The notes: a model not told the origin generated them from the sequence alone. A stretch of 64,000 bases of DNA from Lucinisca nassula (GCA_963580285.1 OY757011.1:199347644-199411643); one strand, 5' to 3'; counted from the stretch's first letter, positions 31,598-42,724 are shown. Numbers and translations: made by a program.

Positions 31598-31948
31598 TAC
31601 AGTAGAACTTCGATGGCTCGAACACCGAAGGCTCGTTTACCATGGCTGAGTCGAACCCGTTCTTGAGTCCCTAGGGAATTTCTGTACGTAAGAAATAGGG
31701 AGAGTAAAATTAGGATATTTTCGTCTTTTATCTTGCAAATGTATGCTGTGTGTACTCATTAGAATCGCCTCGATGAGGCTATTCTAATGAGTACACACAG
31801 CATTCATTTTTCATTATAGAACACAGAAAAAATTTCCTAAAGTATGTCGTTATGCCCCTGACATTAGCCATCAGTGGCTCGAACTACCCCTGTCTCGAAC
31901 AGATTTTCATGGTCCCAAAGGTATTCGAGCCATTGAAGTTCGACTGTA
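31598..31948 (+). mobile_element. pogo/Tigger-like MITE
   Basis: Inverted ends 'tacagtagaacttcgatgg' and 'cattgaagttcgactgta' with TA at the borders, typical of pogo/Tigger-derived MITEs. The centre holds a hairpin 'gtactcattagaatcgcctc' / 'gaggctattctaatgagtac', related to the core of MITE family C. Partial relatives lie at 59323 and 61900. Confidence 0.65.
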
Positions 31949-32475
31949 TGCTGTACAGACTGTACAGACTGATGCAGATCTAAATGATTCACGAAATTAG
32001 CAACCACACGAGTGGCCGACATCGATTTGTCGTATTGATGTCGGCTGGGCTAAGAATCTTCAAACAAGGTTAGTTTAAAACATAAAATGTGTGTTACCTG
32101 ACTTAAAATGTCCTGATTTACTGAGTACTTATATCTATAATGAGCGAGCAATATCAATTTACATTTATATTTGAAATCTTGCCAGTTATCCCACATGCGC
32201 AGATAGGGTATTAGCAAGTATAATAATATCTTGGAAAACCAAAAACCATTTATTTGATCGATATGTGCTTCGGATGTCAGTCGTGTTTTTCACTCTCAGA
32301 GAATTCAGTTTCAGAAAAAAAGCGAATGTTGGAATATTTATGTCTAATAAACTGATCGCCAGTTACATGATGTGGAAATCGGAATGAGCAATTTGGCTGA
32401 ATATTTGTAACCATTTACTTGTTAAACTTAGCCCTTTACAAATAAAAATTCCCTATTACGCATCTCATTTACGCA
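31949..32475. other. No gene seen
   Basis: Non-coding AT-rich sequence without recognised repeats. Confidence 0.5.
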
Positions 32476-32662
32476 TTAACCCTTTTTGTACCAAATGTAA
32501 TCTTCCTCCTTATATATAGCAGGAATTCATTTCAAAATTTAGGTTGTGTTTTCATCAAAATTTATTTGGAAAATGGCTTAACTTTTCGCAAACAGTGAAG
32601 GGCCTGATCAGACGCCGCGGCCAGGGTACCGGTTTTGGTGTTTCTGGTACTAAATGGGTTAA
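32476..32662 (-). mobile_element. TTAA-flanked MITE family E copy
   Basis: TTAACCC at the left and GGGTTAA at the right, with 'ctgatcagacgccgcgg' core. It is inverted relative to 4068-4286, with which it shares 'ccaaatgtaatcttcctcct'-type sequence. TTAA borders point to piggyBac-type mobilisation. Confidence 0.55.
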
Positions 32663-32702
32663 CAGCGTCGCGCGCGCGCGTGCGTGCGTGCGTGTGTGTG
32701 TG

Positions 32703-33030
32703 TGTGAATTCGGATTTAACGTCGCTTTCAACAATTTTTCAGTCATATCACGGCGGTGTCTGGTTGCGACAGGGAGCTCAATGCTCACTTTTATAGTGCT
32801 GCCTCACTGAAGTATCATGTCCCCGACACATTACATGATACCACACCCAATCACATTATCCTGACACTGGGTCGACCAGTCCTAGCTCTACCCCGTAAAT
32901 CTGGGTGCCAAGCGAGGAGCAGCTAGTACCATTTTTAACGACTTTGGTATGTCGCGGCCAGGGATCGAACCCGTGACCTCCCGTTCCCCGGAGCGGACAC
33001 TCTACCAACTGAGATATCGGGGCCGGTAAA
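32703..33030 (-). repeat. tRNA-derived SINE, full length, minus strand
   Basis: Read on the minus strand it starts 'ggccccgatatctcagttgg', with an A box ('tctcagttggtagagtg') and B box ('gggttcgatccc') at tRNA spacing, and ends in a 3' body with 'cgtgatatgactgaaaaat'. About 325 bp. The plus-strand open frame here is spurious. Confidence 0.7.
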
Positions 33031-33103
33031 TAGCTTCGTAAAAAGTGTTATACTAAATCAGACGCCAACGAACTATCAAGAAAAACACGGCGTCTGCCCA
33101 GCA

Positions 33104-33237
33104 ACCCAACAGGCACAGATCGCTAGGGCAATGTCAAATCAACGTCGAGGCACCAACGTAGATGTGACGTTGCATAAACGTCATGACGTATTACCGACGT
33201 TGATGTGACGTCACAATTACGTCATGTGCCTGCTGGG
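33104..33237. mobile_element. Palindromic MITE rich in ACGTCA/TGACGT
   Basis: Ends 'cccaacaggcacag' and 'tgtgcctgctggg' are inverted. The interior carries repeated 'gacgt' motifs in both orientations ('tgacgttg', 'aacgtcatgacgta', 'tgacgtcacaat'). Confidence 0.65.
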
Positions 33238-34070
33238 AAGGTCCACACTGTTTGCTATCTATGTTGAAAGCAAAAATAAGAAAGATGCTACATTTTGTAC
33301 CTAATATTTGTCATTTCTGACACCATGTTGGACGACATTATTTCACATGGACATGTTTCCTAATGGTGACATCAGGACATCATCCAAGGCCATTGCTAAG
33401 ATTCTATTTGCCATCTGCATCCGCCATTAGGGACAATATTTTGTCAAATGAAATATGGAAGAAAAATATTCTAACTTGCGGTGTATTGAGCCTTTTGTAT
33501 TCTGATATGAGTTATTCAAAGAAAAATTAAAACGGTCACAAATAATGATGTTTGCTAATTACCGTTAGAATATATTTTGAAGTGTGACATTAAGAAACGA
33601 GTGAACGTACACATGTATGTCTCGTCAACAGCACCACTGCGATTTTGAATGTCTCCCTTTCGACGACACACAGCTCCCTCACAGATTTAGCTATTTTGGA
33701 ATGTTTGACAAATACAGTTCACTTAATGGCTGAGCAGGAGTTTGCGCGAGGAAGTAGTTATGGAGTAATCAGTGCTCAAATCAGAATGAATTTTCAACCT
33801 GAACAACCTACTGCGGCCGATAGCTTCACATGAAATCGATTGTTGATTGGCAGGGTGCATGTTCACTAAATGCCTTTTAAAAGTAAGATGGACTTCAAAT
33901 AATTATAAAACATTCTGAAAATATCTTGAAAGCATTCTGTAAACTCTAAAATGTTGTATATTCAAAATGGCGATCTGTTAAGGTTTTAAAACTGACAGTT
34001 GTTACATCAAAACATTATAGTGGAATCAAAATTGTGACCTAATTGGCAGCGCATCACTATGTATATATAG

Positions 34071-34073
<3 letters not shown>

Positions 34074-34133
<60 letters not shown>
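34074..34133 (+). repeat. (CA)n microsatellite
   Basis: Pure CA tract. The other copy of the segment has CT then CA repeats at 39359-39402. Confidence 0.95.
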
Positions 34134-34137
<4 letters not shown>

Positions 34138-34727
34138 CGCACGTTCGAAAAGTTGGTCTCTCTTTTGGTCTCTCTTTAATACACACATGCGCCATACGCA
34201 AGCATGAAAAGTTGGGGAGAGAGAGAGTAGTATCAATTCAACTGACATGATTTCGTCACAGCAAACAGGTGCTTTGGTGTCTTAGATGGGAGGTGTGAGG
34301 TAATTGTATCGATTCCGGATCATTGCCTTCACTTCTATTTTTTTTTCTGATTTATTTTGATTTTTAAGGGCGCTTCGGATTTGGCGACTGGGCGGTTATA
34401 CAGTGTGGTAAAACAGAACTTTGATCGTCGTCTCCCAGAGAAAGGGAGAAAAGAGATAGTAAATGAGATGAGAGAGTCAGGGAGTCAGAAGGAAATGAAT
34501 GATACAAATACCCATCCTCTTACCTTACTTACTTACTCTACCCTTACCTGCTTCAAGGACAGCAGGCTTCTAAAGGATAGCCTTTCTAGAACATATTTAA
34601 CGTCACTGCAGCTGGTGTCTGGGAATGTGTGGCGGCCGTAAAGTCTCCCTGCCCTACATCATAGTGTAGTTTATATTTTCTTGTCCTTTGGGATCATTGA
34701 TTCCATTTCGGAATTTGAAATTTTTTA

Positions 34728-34773
34728 GGGTCACTGATGAGGCCTAATTGGCTGAAACTAGCTAGTCTGGTCC
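34728..34773 (+). ncRNA. Hammerhead ribozyme 1
   Basis: All conserved parts are present in order: stem I GGGTCA (34728-34733) with TGGTCC (34768-34773, two wobble pairs); core CTGATGA (34734-34740); stem II GGCC/GGCT around taatt; core GAAA (34754-34757); very short stem III CTAGCTAG; cleavage triplet GTC ending at 34767. Short self-complementary stem III is typical of type I hammerheads in Penelope-like elements and animal retrozymes. Self-cleavage is predicted, not shown. Confidence 0.75.
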
Positions 34774-34829
34774 AGAAAGCATGTACACTCCATATTTTCT
34801 AGTTCTGTGGTGTTTTACTTGCTTCTGTA

Positions 34830-34950
34830 GCGTGTACCGGGTCGTCCACGAAGTCAAGCAACGCGGTCACCCATCCAGGTACTAACCGCAATCTCCGTTG
34901 CTTAACTTCGCGAATAAGCCAACCACACTACCCGCGTCGCTAAAAGAGCT
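34830..34950 (-). ncRNA. 5S rRNA-derived unit 1
   Basis: On the minus strand it carries 'cgaagttaagcaacg' and 'ggttagtacctggatggg' + 'tgaccgc', the box A and box C regions of the 5S gene's internal promoter. The 5' third of 5S is absent. The segment after box C ('gttgcttgacttcg') is complementary to the box A segment, making a long hairpin not found in 5S itself. It is a derivative (SINE3-like), not a functional rRNA gene. Confidence 0.65.
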
Positions 34951-35119
34951 GCTCCAACAGCAAGGCTGTAGAAGTGGTATTTATCCATAACCGTTACATT
35001 TCTCCCCCTCATCTTTGACTTCGTCCCGAAATCACACAGGCCTCACAAGGCAAACCCGAGGGCGGAGTCTATGCAACAAACCAGCGGCACTGTTTCCATC
35101 CCACCGCTGCCACCAACGT

Positions 35120-35240
35120 AGCGTTTACCGGGCCGTCCACGAAGTCAAGCAACGCGGTCACCCATCCAGGTACTAACCGCAACTCCGTTGCTTAACTTCG
35201 CGAATAAGCCAACCACTCTACCCGCGTCGCTAAAAGAGCT
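35120..35240 (-). ncRNA. 5S rRNA-derived unit 2
   Basis: Second copy, same orientation, about 290 bp from unit 1. One base ('caatctcc' to 'caactcc') differs in the linker between boxes. Confidence 0.65.
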
Positions 35241-35690
35241 GGCTCCTACAGCAGGCTGTAGAAGTGGTATTTATCCATAACCGTTACATTTCCAAAGGAT
35301 AGCCCTTTCTAACATATTTGCCAATAAGCCAATATTAGTTGGAAAAGTGTGAAAGGAAACTGGAAGCCCCGTAAAGATACAATTATCTTTTCTTTTTTTT
35401 TTTCGTACGGTATGAAATGAGCCGGCGCACGACAAAACCTACAATGAGACATGTGCGCCCATCGAAGACTCAGATCAGCCTGCGCCTCCATATAGTCTAA
35501 CCAGAGACTTTTCTTGCTGCATGAAGTAGCATTGGCCCTTTGCTATCCTTAGAGCGCACAACGAAGACTCTGATCAGACTGCGCGGACTCCGCTATAGGG
35601 AGCAAATTCTTTCCTGTAAGTGCGGTCCCCGTGGCAAAGGAGGAAACTATGCTAGCTTATAAATAGTGTTGCGTATATCCTAGACACATA
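35208..35690. other. No gene seen
   Basis: Contains fragments 'gggagcaaattctttcctgt' related to the palindromic MITE at 3055 and a 'cagatcagcctgcgc' type core. Non-coding. Confidence 0.45.
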
Positions 35691-36055
35691 GTTTTTTATG
35701 CCCCCGGAATCTAGATTCGGGGGGGGGGGGGGGGAGGGGGGGGCATATAGTTTTTGGTCTGTCTGTCTGTTTGTCCGTTTGTCTGTCTACACAAACCTTA
35801 ACATTGGGCATAACTTTTGAATGGTAATAGATTGAGATTTCATATTTCACATGTGTATACCTTATCACAAGACCTTTCCAGTGGTACCATAATTTTTTAT
35901 CTCGTGACCTTCACCTTGACCTTTGACCTACTTTTTTCAAAATTTTTAAAAACATTAACATTGGCCATTACTTTTGATTGGTAAATGATAGGGCTTTCAT
36001 AATGCACATGTGCATTCCTTGTCACAAGACCTTTCGTTGGACAGACTAATCGTAT
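35691..36055 (+). repeat. Internally repeated non-coding element with G run
   Basis: After a G-rich run (35720-35750) and 'gtctgtctgt' repeats, a unit of about 130 bp occurs twice: 'aacattgggcataacttttg' and 'aacattggccattacttttg', each followed by 'cacatgtg' and 'cacaagacctttc'. A dispersed-repeat character is inferred. Confidence 0.5.
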
Positions 36056-37477
36056 ATTAAAACTAGATTTGATGAATGCTATCGTAGAATGAGAAAGATA
36101 AGGAAAGTTAAAACTTTCCTTTAACGTCATTTTAACCGTATAGGCCATTGGCTCAATGCTATTTCTACACAACCAGTGGAACAAATAAACTACGATATAT
36201 AGGTTTAAAATCATTAAAAGACGTGGAACTGAATTGAAATGGATTAAATCATTAGACTGCTTTTTCCACTGGGTTTTACATTTCTTTTAACTGCGTGTAA
36301 TTTACGTTTATTGTTATCGTTTTTCCTGGTGCCTTTAGACCTAGTTTTAGGTTTTCGAACTCGCATTTATGAGATATTGCCCTCGTGATAAATGTTGTCC
36401 TTAAAACCCAGTGGAAAGGGTAGTGTAATGCAGTCTGTCGTATAACATTAAATATAGTGCCCCCGATCTTTTTATTTTGAAGAATGATTTTAGGAAATTG
36501 GGTACTGAAATCATTGCAAGCATATATTTCTGGGATGGGTGTTTCATACCCCTCAAAAGTGGAAAATCGCCGACAAATATTCATCAATCGCACCAAAAAA
36601 TCTGAATATGGGCAAATAAATCCGAAATAGTCCAGCCTATCCACTACAGAACAAAACAAAGTTTAATACCGCTCCGTATGACTGAATTGATGACTTTAAA
36701 AGAAATCTGGATCAGGGCTTTTCGGATCGGGATCGGGGAGAGTGTTTCATACCCAACCAACTAGCAGTGCCGCAGTAGACAACATGACCATTTCCTTTCA
36801 ATTGGGTGACAATAAAAATTTGGCAATCATATTTTTGGGATTGCAGATGTAATTGCAGAACAGCTGTCGGTTTGTTTTGTTATATCTACCCTTTTCTTAC
36901 ACTGAAATAAGTTTAACCTGTGCTGTATCCCTTTCGACGGCACAAGGCTCAGGATAAAATGGTACAAAAATGGTCCCTCAGAGATTTAGCTATTTTGGCA
37001 CAATGGAATGAGCAGCTAGTATTTGATCCTCTATCAAATCCTATGTCCCAAAGTGCTGGAGCCTGGTTTTAGCAATATTTGTCTACGTAGACTATCTATA
37101 CAAATACAAATACAAAAACAAATAATTTCTTGGTCTAAAATCCAGCCACAGGATTGTCACCAAACACAATACAATTTCTTATTTTAACCTATATGATACT
37201 AGATCTACTATGACATTTAATATGCCCTTAAGCATTATATTTGGTTTAATATGTAGTAGTACGGACAATAATATTTCTGAAATAGATTCACGCCTTTGGC
37301 ACCTTCAGCCGTCCCCCAGCCAAAAGACAATCATTGCCAGAACACAGACCACCGGAACCCCCTGACCTTGAAAGGTCAGATGGTTCCCGTCCCCTGCATA
37401 TACAAATATATTGAAAGTTTTTACAACATCAAAAAAAAAGAAAAAAAAAAGAAAGAAAGAAATGAGGATCTTCTTCT
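36056..37477. other. No gene seen
   Basis: Minus-strand frames at 35897-36214 and 36276-36659 have no recognisable domain, no coding bias that I can see and no splice context. An A-rich run lies at 37431-37460. Confidence 0.45.
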
Positions 37478-37670
37478 AAAAATTCTGATATCTCCCCTCA
37501 TCCCCGCCCAGAACACAGACCGCGGGGACCCAATAGAACCGCCTCTATGAGGCGGCCCCATCGAGCACCCACAATCCACACTTCCGGGCAGAAACAAGAA
37601 AAACACTGCATACCCCCAAACCCCAGTTTAGGGGGCATACAATGTAAAAGTGGGGCTGAAGGGGGTACAA
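37478..37670 (+). mobile_element. MITE family C copy (partial)
   Basis: Contains 'aatagaaccgcctctatgag', 'gggcagaaacaagaaaaaca' and 'cccagtttagggggcatac' landmarks of the family, with termini eroded. Confidence 0.5.
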
Positions 37671-37706
37671 ATCATGCATTCATGCTTTCGCAATGACTTG
37701 TCTAAA

Positions 37707-38249
37707 CTAATTACTGTTTACCCTATTACGCATATTTACAATCTCATTTCTTTCATTATATAGCTCATGTATGAATGATATGCACAGTACATTTAAGTCA
37801 TAATCTTTACTAGTCATAAGAAACTTAAACTTATCTGTATTAGTCATGCCACTAAAGGATGGATAAATATGACAAATTTTGTCAAAAAACAATTCCCTAC
37901 TAGTTTCTAGTTTAGAGCATGACATAACAAAGTGTATCTCATCTTCCACCTCAGTATGGCACAACTGGCACACTCTTTCTCGCAGAGGTATTTTCCTGTA
38001 TCTTCCTTCTTCGATATGAAGTTTATGACAACTTATTCGTATTTTGGCATAAGTGCATACTTCTTTTTTCAGATTGTTACTGGACAATAAATATTTTTCA
38101 AGACTGTAAAATGATTTAAGTGTACGGTAGGTCCTAAGCTTGTTTCCATTAATAATATTTGAACTATCATCAACTAAACACTTTCTCCAAAAGAGTATGT
38201 AAGAATCCTTTAATCTCGTCATAATGCGTTTTGCTTCCGAATAGGTCAT
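37707..38249 (-). pseudogene. LINE ORF2 C-terminal remnant
   Basis: A 180-residue open frame with 'KIRISCHKLHIEEGRY' followed by the Cys/His motif C-x2-C-x8-H-x4-C ('CQLCHTEVEDEIHFVMSC'). This layout is characteristic of the region after the reverse transcriptase in metazoan non-LTR retrotransposons. The polymerase domain is absent, so the copy is 5'-truncated, as usual for LINEs. Confidence 0.65.
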
Positions 38250-38397
38250 GACTGGTTTGTTTCACTTTTTTAAGACACGAATTTCCATCTCGGATTACCC
38301 TATGACATCCCCAGCTCTGGTTATACCCCAACATCGCCTTGCGAAGAGTACATGCAGTGAAACCGCTAGTAGTATCACGGTTACAAGTCCATGAAAT

Positions 38398-38570
38398 GAA
38401 GACCCCTCTAGACCCCACTTTATGCAGAAAACTGGGGTTTAAGGGGGTACACATTATCTGTCTTATTTTTACACAAAAACATATATTGTAGGTACTCATT
38501 AGAAATGTCTCATTGAGGCTGTTCTAACGAAAACCCATAATCTATGTTGAAAGCAGAAATTAGAAAGATC
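38398..38570 (+). mobile_element. MITE family C copy (partial)
   Basis: 'ccccactttatgcagaaaac', 'gtaggtactcattagaaatg' and the complementary 'ttctaacgaaaaccc' mark the family core. It overlaps the start of the second 1.95-kb segment. Confidence 0.5.
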
Positions 38571-39357
38571 TTACATTTTGTACCTAATATTTGTCATTTC
38601 TGACACCATGTTGGACGACATTATTTCACATGGACATGTTTCCTAATGGTGACAGCAGGACATCACCCAAGGCCATTGCTAAGATTCTATTTGCCATCTG
38701 CATCCGCCATTAGGGACAATATTTTGTCCAAATGAAATATGGAAGAAAAATATTCTAACTTGCGGTGTATTGAGCCTTTTGTATTCTGATATGAGTTATT
38801 CAAAGTTAGAAAAATTAAAACGGTCACAAATAATGATGTTTGCTAATTACCGTTAGAATATATTTTGAAGTGTGACATTAAGAAACGAGTGAACGTACAC
38901 ATGTATGTCTCGTCAACAGCACCACGGCGATTTTGAATGTCTCCCTTTCGACGACACACAGCTCCCTCACAGATTTAGCTATTTTGGAATGTTTGACAAA
39001 TACAGTTCACTTAATGGCTGAGCAGGAGTTTGCGCGAGGGAGTAGTTATGGAGTAATCTGTGCTTAAATCAGAGTGAATTTTCAACCTGAACAACCTTCT
39101 GCGGCCGATAGCTTCACATGAAATCGATTGTTGATTGGCAGGGTGCATGCCACAAAATGCCTTTTAAAAGTAAGATGGACTTCAAATAATTATAAAACAA
39201 TCTGTAAAATATCTTTAAAGCATTCTGTAAACTCTAAAATGGTGTATATTCAAAATGGCGATCTGTTAAGGTTTTAAAACTGACAGTTGTTACATCAAAC
39301 ATTATAGTGGAATCAAAATTGTGACCTAATTGGCAGCGCATCACTATGTATATATAG

Positions 39358-39406
<49 letters not shown>

Positions 39407-40015
39407 CGCACGTTCGAAAAGTTGGTCTCTCTTTTGGTCTCTCTTTAATACACACATGCGCCATACGCAAGCATGAAAAGTTGGGGAGAGAGATAGAGAG
39501 AGTAGTATCAATTCAACTGACATGATTTCGTCGCAGCAAACAGGTGCTTTGGTGTCTTAGATGGGAGGTGTGAGGTAATTGTATCGATTCCGGATCATTG
39601 CCTTCACTTCTATTTTTTTTTCTGATTTATTTTGATTTTTAGGTATATGGTCTAAGGGCGCTTCGGATTTGGCGACTGGGCGGTTATACAGTGTGGTAAA
39701 ACAGAACTTTGATCGTCGTCTCCCAGAGAAAGGGAGAAAAGAGATAGTAAATGAGATGAGAGAGTCAGGGAGTCAGAAGGAAATGAATGATACAAATACC
39801 CATCCTCTTACCTTACTTACTTACTCTACCCTTACCTGCTTCAAGGACAGCAGGCTTCTAAAGGATAGCCTTTCTAGAACATATTTAACGTCACTGCAGC
39901 TGGTGTCTGGGAATGTGTGGCGGCCGTAAAGTCTCCCTGCCCTACATCATAGTGTAGTTTATATTTTCTTGTCCTTTGGGATCATTGATTCCATTTCGGA
40001 ATTTGAAATTTTTGA

Positions 40016-40061
40016 GGGTCACTGATGAGGCCTAATTGGCTGAAACTAGCCTGTCTGGTCC
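40016..40061 (+). ncRNA. Hammerhead ribozyme 2 (slightly degenerate)
   Basis: Same layout as 34728-34773: GGGTCA, CTGATGA (40022-40028), GGCC/GGCT, GAAA (40042-40045), then CTAGCCTG in place of the perfect stem III, GTC and TGGTCC. The stem III change weakens one pair; the catalytic core is intact. Confidence 0.65.
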
Positions 40062-40116
40062 AGAAAGCATGTACACTCCATATTTTCTAGTTCTGTGGTG
40101 TTTTCCCTGCTTCTGT

Positions 40117-40240
40117 AGCGTGTACCGGGTCGTCCACGAAGTCAAGCAACGCGGTCACCCATCCAGGTACTAACCGCAATCTCCGTTGCTTAACTTCGCG
40201 AATAAGCCAACCACACTACCCGCGTCGCTAAAAGAGCTGC
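40117..40240 (-). ncRNA. 5S rRNA-derived unit 3
   Basis: Counterpart of 34830-34950 in the second duplicate. Confidence 0.65.
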
Positions 40241-40409
40241 TCTAACAGCAAGGCTGTAGAAGTGGTATTTATCCATAACCGTTACATTTCTACCCCTCAT
40301 CTCTTGACTTCGTCCCGAAGTCACACAGGCCTCACAAGGCAAACCCGAGGGCGGAGTCTATGCAACAAACCAGCGGCACTGTTTCCATCCCACCGCTGCC
40401 ACCAATGTA

Positions 40410-40496
40410 GCGTGTACCGGGCCGTCCACGAAGTCAAGCAACGCGGTCACCCATCCAGGTACTAACCGCAACTCCGTTGCTTAACTTCGCGAATAG
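40410..40496 (-). ncRNA. 5S rRNA-derived unit 4 (truncated)
   Basis: Counterpart of 35120-35240, ending where similarity between the duplicates stops. Confidence 0.6.
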
Positions 40497-40782
40497 GCCC
40501 GTCTACCTTTTTGTTAATAGAACATTCCAAAGGCAGTTACACGCGATAGCTCCGCCTAGTCAATCTTACCTGCGATTACTATATACGTACCGTGTTCACT
40601 GATCCACACATTACCGCTTGTTGCAGCTCATTTGTCAAATTATATTGTAAATAGAATAGCAGGTATACTTCCTTGTTGTAAAAAAAAATGAGATCAGCAT
40701 GGTGTGTAAAGTATATAATCCGCTGTATAGCCCTGTCACCAGAAAACCTTTTTTTCGGATTGCAACAGGTAAAACACTTTGG
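40497..40782. other. No gene seen
   Basis: Non-coding; short A run at 40680. Confidence 0.5.
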
Positions 40783-41045
40783 AGTTTAACGGCCAAGTCG
40801 ACACTAATTAGGCCATTTTTGATCCGGTCAGTTTACCTAGCCATACGTTTCCTGGACACGGTTAACCAGTACAGTGCACATTCTTTCGCCAGAAACTGCC
40901 CTTCTTGAATCAGCGGAAGGAAGAGAATGGTCGTAGAAAAAATTTCATGGTCAATCTCCACGAAAAAAATGTTGCCGATCCCGGCAGGTATCGAACCCGC
41001 GTATTCCTGACCACCAGTCAGACGCGCATACGACTGAACTACCGG
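40783..41045 (-). repeat. tRNA-derived SINE S1, minus strand
   Basis: Shares the body of 62270-62570 in reverse ('ggagtttaacggccaagtc', 'caatctccacgaaaaaaatg', 'gcaggtatcgaacccgcg'). The B box reads 'gggttcgatacc' on the minus strand. Confidence 0.7.
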
Positions 41046-41340
41046 TCCAGCCCATCGGGGCTTGTACAATAGATGGACTGCATGATGCTTCCACGCAGAG
41101 CTGAAACCAGCCGCACATAAGTACTGGTAAACTGCTTAGAGGTTCTAAGCATTCCCAGGAAAAGTGATGCAAGTTGGACCGTCCATGCATATAAACCCTA
41201 TTAGTTTAATTGGGCGGCAGGGCTTGAGATGTCATTTCATCTCAATGTCGGGTAAAAGTCCCACAAAATTGGTAGCAACGTCTCCAAAACGACCTATACA
41301 GTGTTGACGGGAACGTTTAACCTCTAACCAAACAAACAAA
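41046..41340 (+). repeat. Interspersed repeat family A copy, near full length
   Basis: Runs from 'agcccatcggggcttg' to 'gttgacgggaacgtttaacc' and an A/C-rich tail. It directly abuts the preceding SINE. Confidence 0.7.
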
Positions 41341-41829
41341 AACCGGGGTTGGCAAAGAAAAAAGTTAGCTGCACACACTAGTGACACCCAACCCCATCCC
41401 ACTGTGGTGTATGAATGTCATTTGACATTTGACCAGTAATAATTCTGAATCACTCTAGTGACAGTTGAAATTGCAGATATAGAAACTAAAGGAGCAGCGA
41501 ACACAAAGGTGTTGTTTTGTGTTGATTGAACTGCGCGAGACTAGTCTGCACTTCTGTTGTTCGTAAATGGCAAAACAGGTTTGATCATGATGCTTATCAT
41601 GTCTGGTAGGACTGAAAACATTGCGGGGTATTTTAATGCTCGGAATATAATATGCAGTTGATAAGAAATGTGTCTTTTTTATGAGCCAGTTATCAACGTT
41701 GTTATCTATTATCTGATTAACCGATACATGTAATGAATTAGTACGTTATGAAGGTTCAATCTTTTTTTTAATCATACTGCATGTACCTGTCTTTTCAGAG
41801 GTAGTAAGTTCTTCAAATTGGGAATCTTT
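41341..41829. other. No gene seen
   Basis: Non-coding AT-rich sequence. Confidence 0.5.
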
Positions 41830-42038
41830 CCTCGGGCCTCGGTAGCCCAGTCGGATGGGCGCTTACTCGTGGGTCCAATACCTACCAGATCGTCAACATT
41901 CTTTCCATTGATTGTCACTTTCTGCTGAAAGACTGTCCACTGCACTGGATAATCGCTTATAAGTGTGGCCAGATAATCAAAGTACCTCAATATGATCTAA
42001 ATAGTATTGACTAGGGCGTTAAACTCAAAGAACATGGA
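41830..42038 (+). repeat. SINE S1 copy, diverged
   Basis: 'gggcctcggtagcccagtcg' head, 'caacattctttccattgat' middle and 'tattgactagggcgttaaac' tail match the family in order. Confidence 0.6.
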
Positions 42039-42114
42039 GTGCTAGGATATTGAGGGTGGTATTTTTTTTATCAGAAATACTTCCAATGAAGCGTTTTCAG
42101 TCTTTCAGTCTTCC

Positions 42115-42327
42115 TTAACGCTTGCCCTGCTGAAAATTTATATATGCCACACCCACTACTGATTATCAACCAATCAGATAACTTGATGCAAATTATTGCA
42201 TCAAATTCATGAGCTGAATGACAAACAATGAAGATCCTGATCAGATGGCTTCTTCAGAAGCCATCTGATCTGGATATTCATTGTTTGAAAGATAAGACAT
42301 ATCCTGACTCAGCAGCACAAGGGTTAA
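42115..42327 (+). mobile_element. TTAA-flanked MITE family D copy
   Basis: TTAACGCTTGCCCTGCTGA to CAGCACAAGGGTTAA with the hairpin 'agatggcttcttcagaagcc'. Confidence 0.65.
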
Positions 42328-42468
42328 AATCTCTAGCCATCTTCTATTGGTAAATAAAACTGACGAATTCATTTGAGTGTATTGTATGTGCGAGAAAACC
42401 TGTCCACAAGGCTATATACCAGATTAGACACAAACTCCCCTGCTCAGCTACATACTAACTAGCGGACC

Positions 42469-42724
42469 CCCGCCAGTTGGGGCTAAAAGAAAACACTGGG
42501 CTGCATGGTGCTTCCACGCGGAGCTGAAACCGAACGCAGATGAATACTGGTAAACCGATTAGAAGGTTTAAACCTGCCCAGGTAAAGACCATCCATGCAT
42601 TTTGACCCAATGATTTCATTGGGCTGCAAGGCTTGGGATGTCATTTCATCTCAGTATCGAGTAAAAGACCCACAAAACTGGAAGCAACGTCTCCAAAAAG
42701 ACCAATATATTGTTGACAAGTACA
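42469..42724 (+). repeat. Interspersed repeat family A copy
   Basis: From 'acccccgccagttggggc' through 'gctgcatggtgcttccacg' to 'tattgttgacaagtaca'. The next MITE (42725) is inserted at its 3' end. Confidence 0.65.

Larger units (their letters stand above)
33258..35207 (+). repeat. 1.95-kb duplicated segment, copy 1
   Basis: Matches 38541-40496 along nearly its whole length, with a few indels (different CA/CT tract, small insertion near 39645). It holds a CA microsatellite, an open frame at 34357-34641 conserved in both copies, a hammerhead ribozyme and two 5S-like units. It may be one mobile unit, as the flanks of the two copies differ. Confidence 0.8.
38541..40496 (+). repeat. 1.95-kb duplicated segment, copy 2
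   Basis: Counterpart of 33258-35207 in the same orientation, about 5.3 kb away. The open frame (39669-39929) is again intact over 86 codons, but its composition and lack of any domain argue against a real gene. Confidence 0.8.

Noticed and set aside
34357..34641. Open frame kept in both 1.95-kb copies
   Set aside because: The copies are too similar for conservation to mean anything, and the sequence shows no domain; a diverged relative at 60400-60570 does not keep the same protein.
34830..34950. Functional 5S rRNA gene
   Set aside because: The first third of 5S is missing and the 3' end is replaced by a complement of box A.
36276..36659. 127-codon minus-strand frame
   Set aside because: No domain, signal peptide or splice context; length is within chance for AT-rich DNA.
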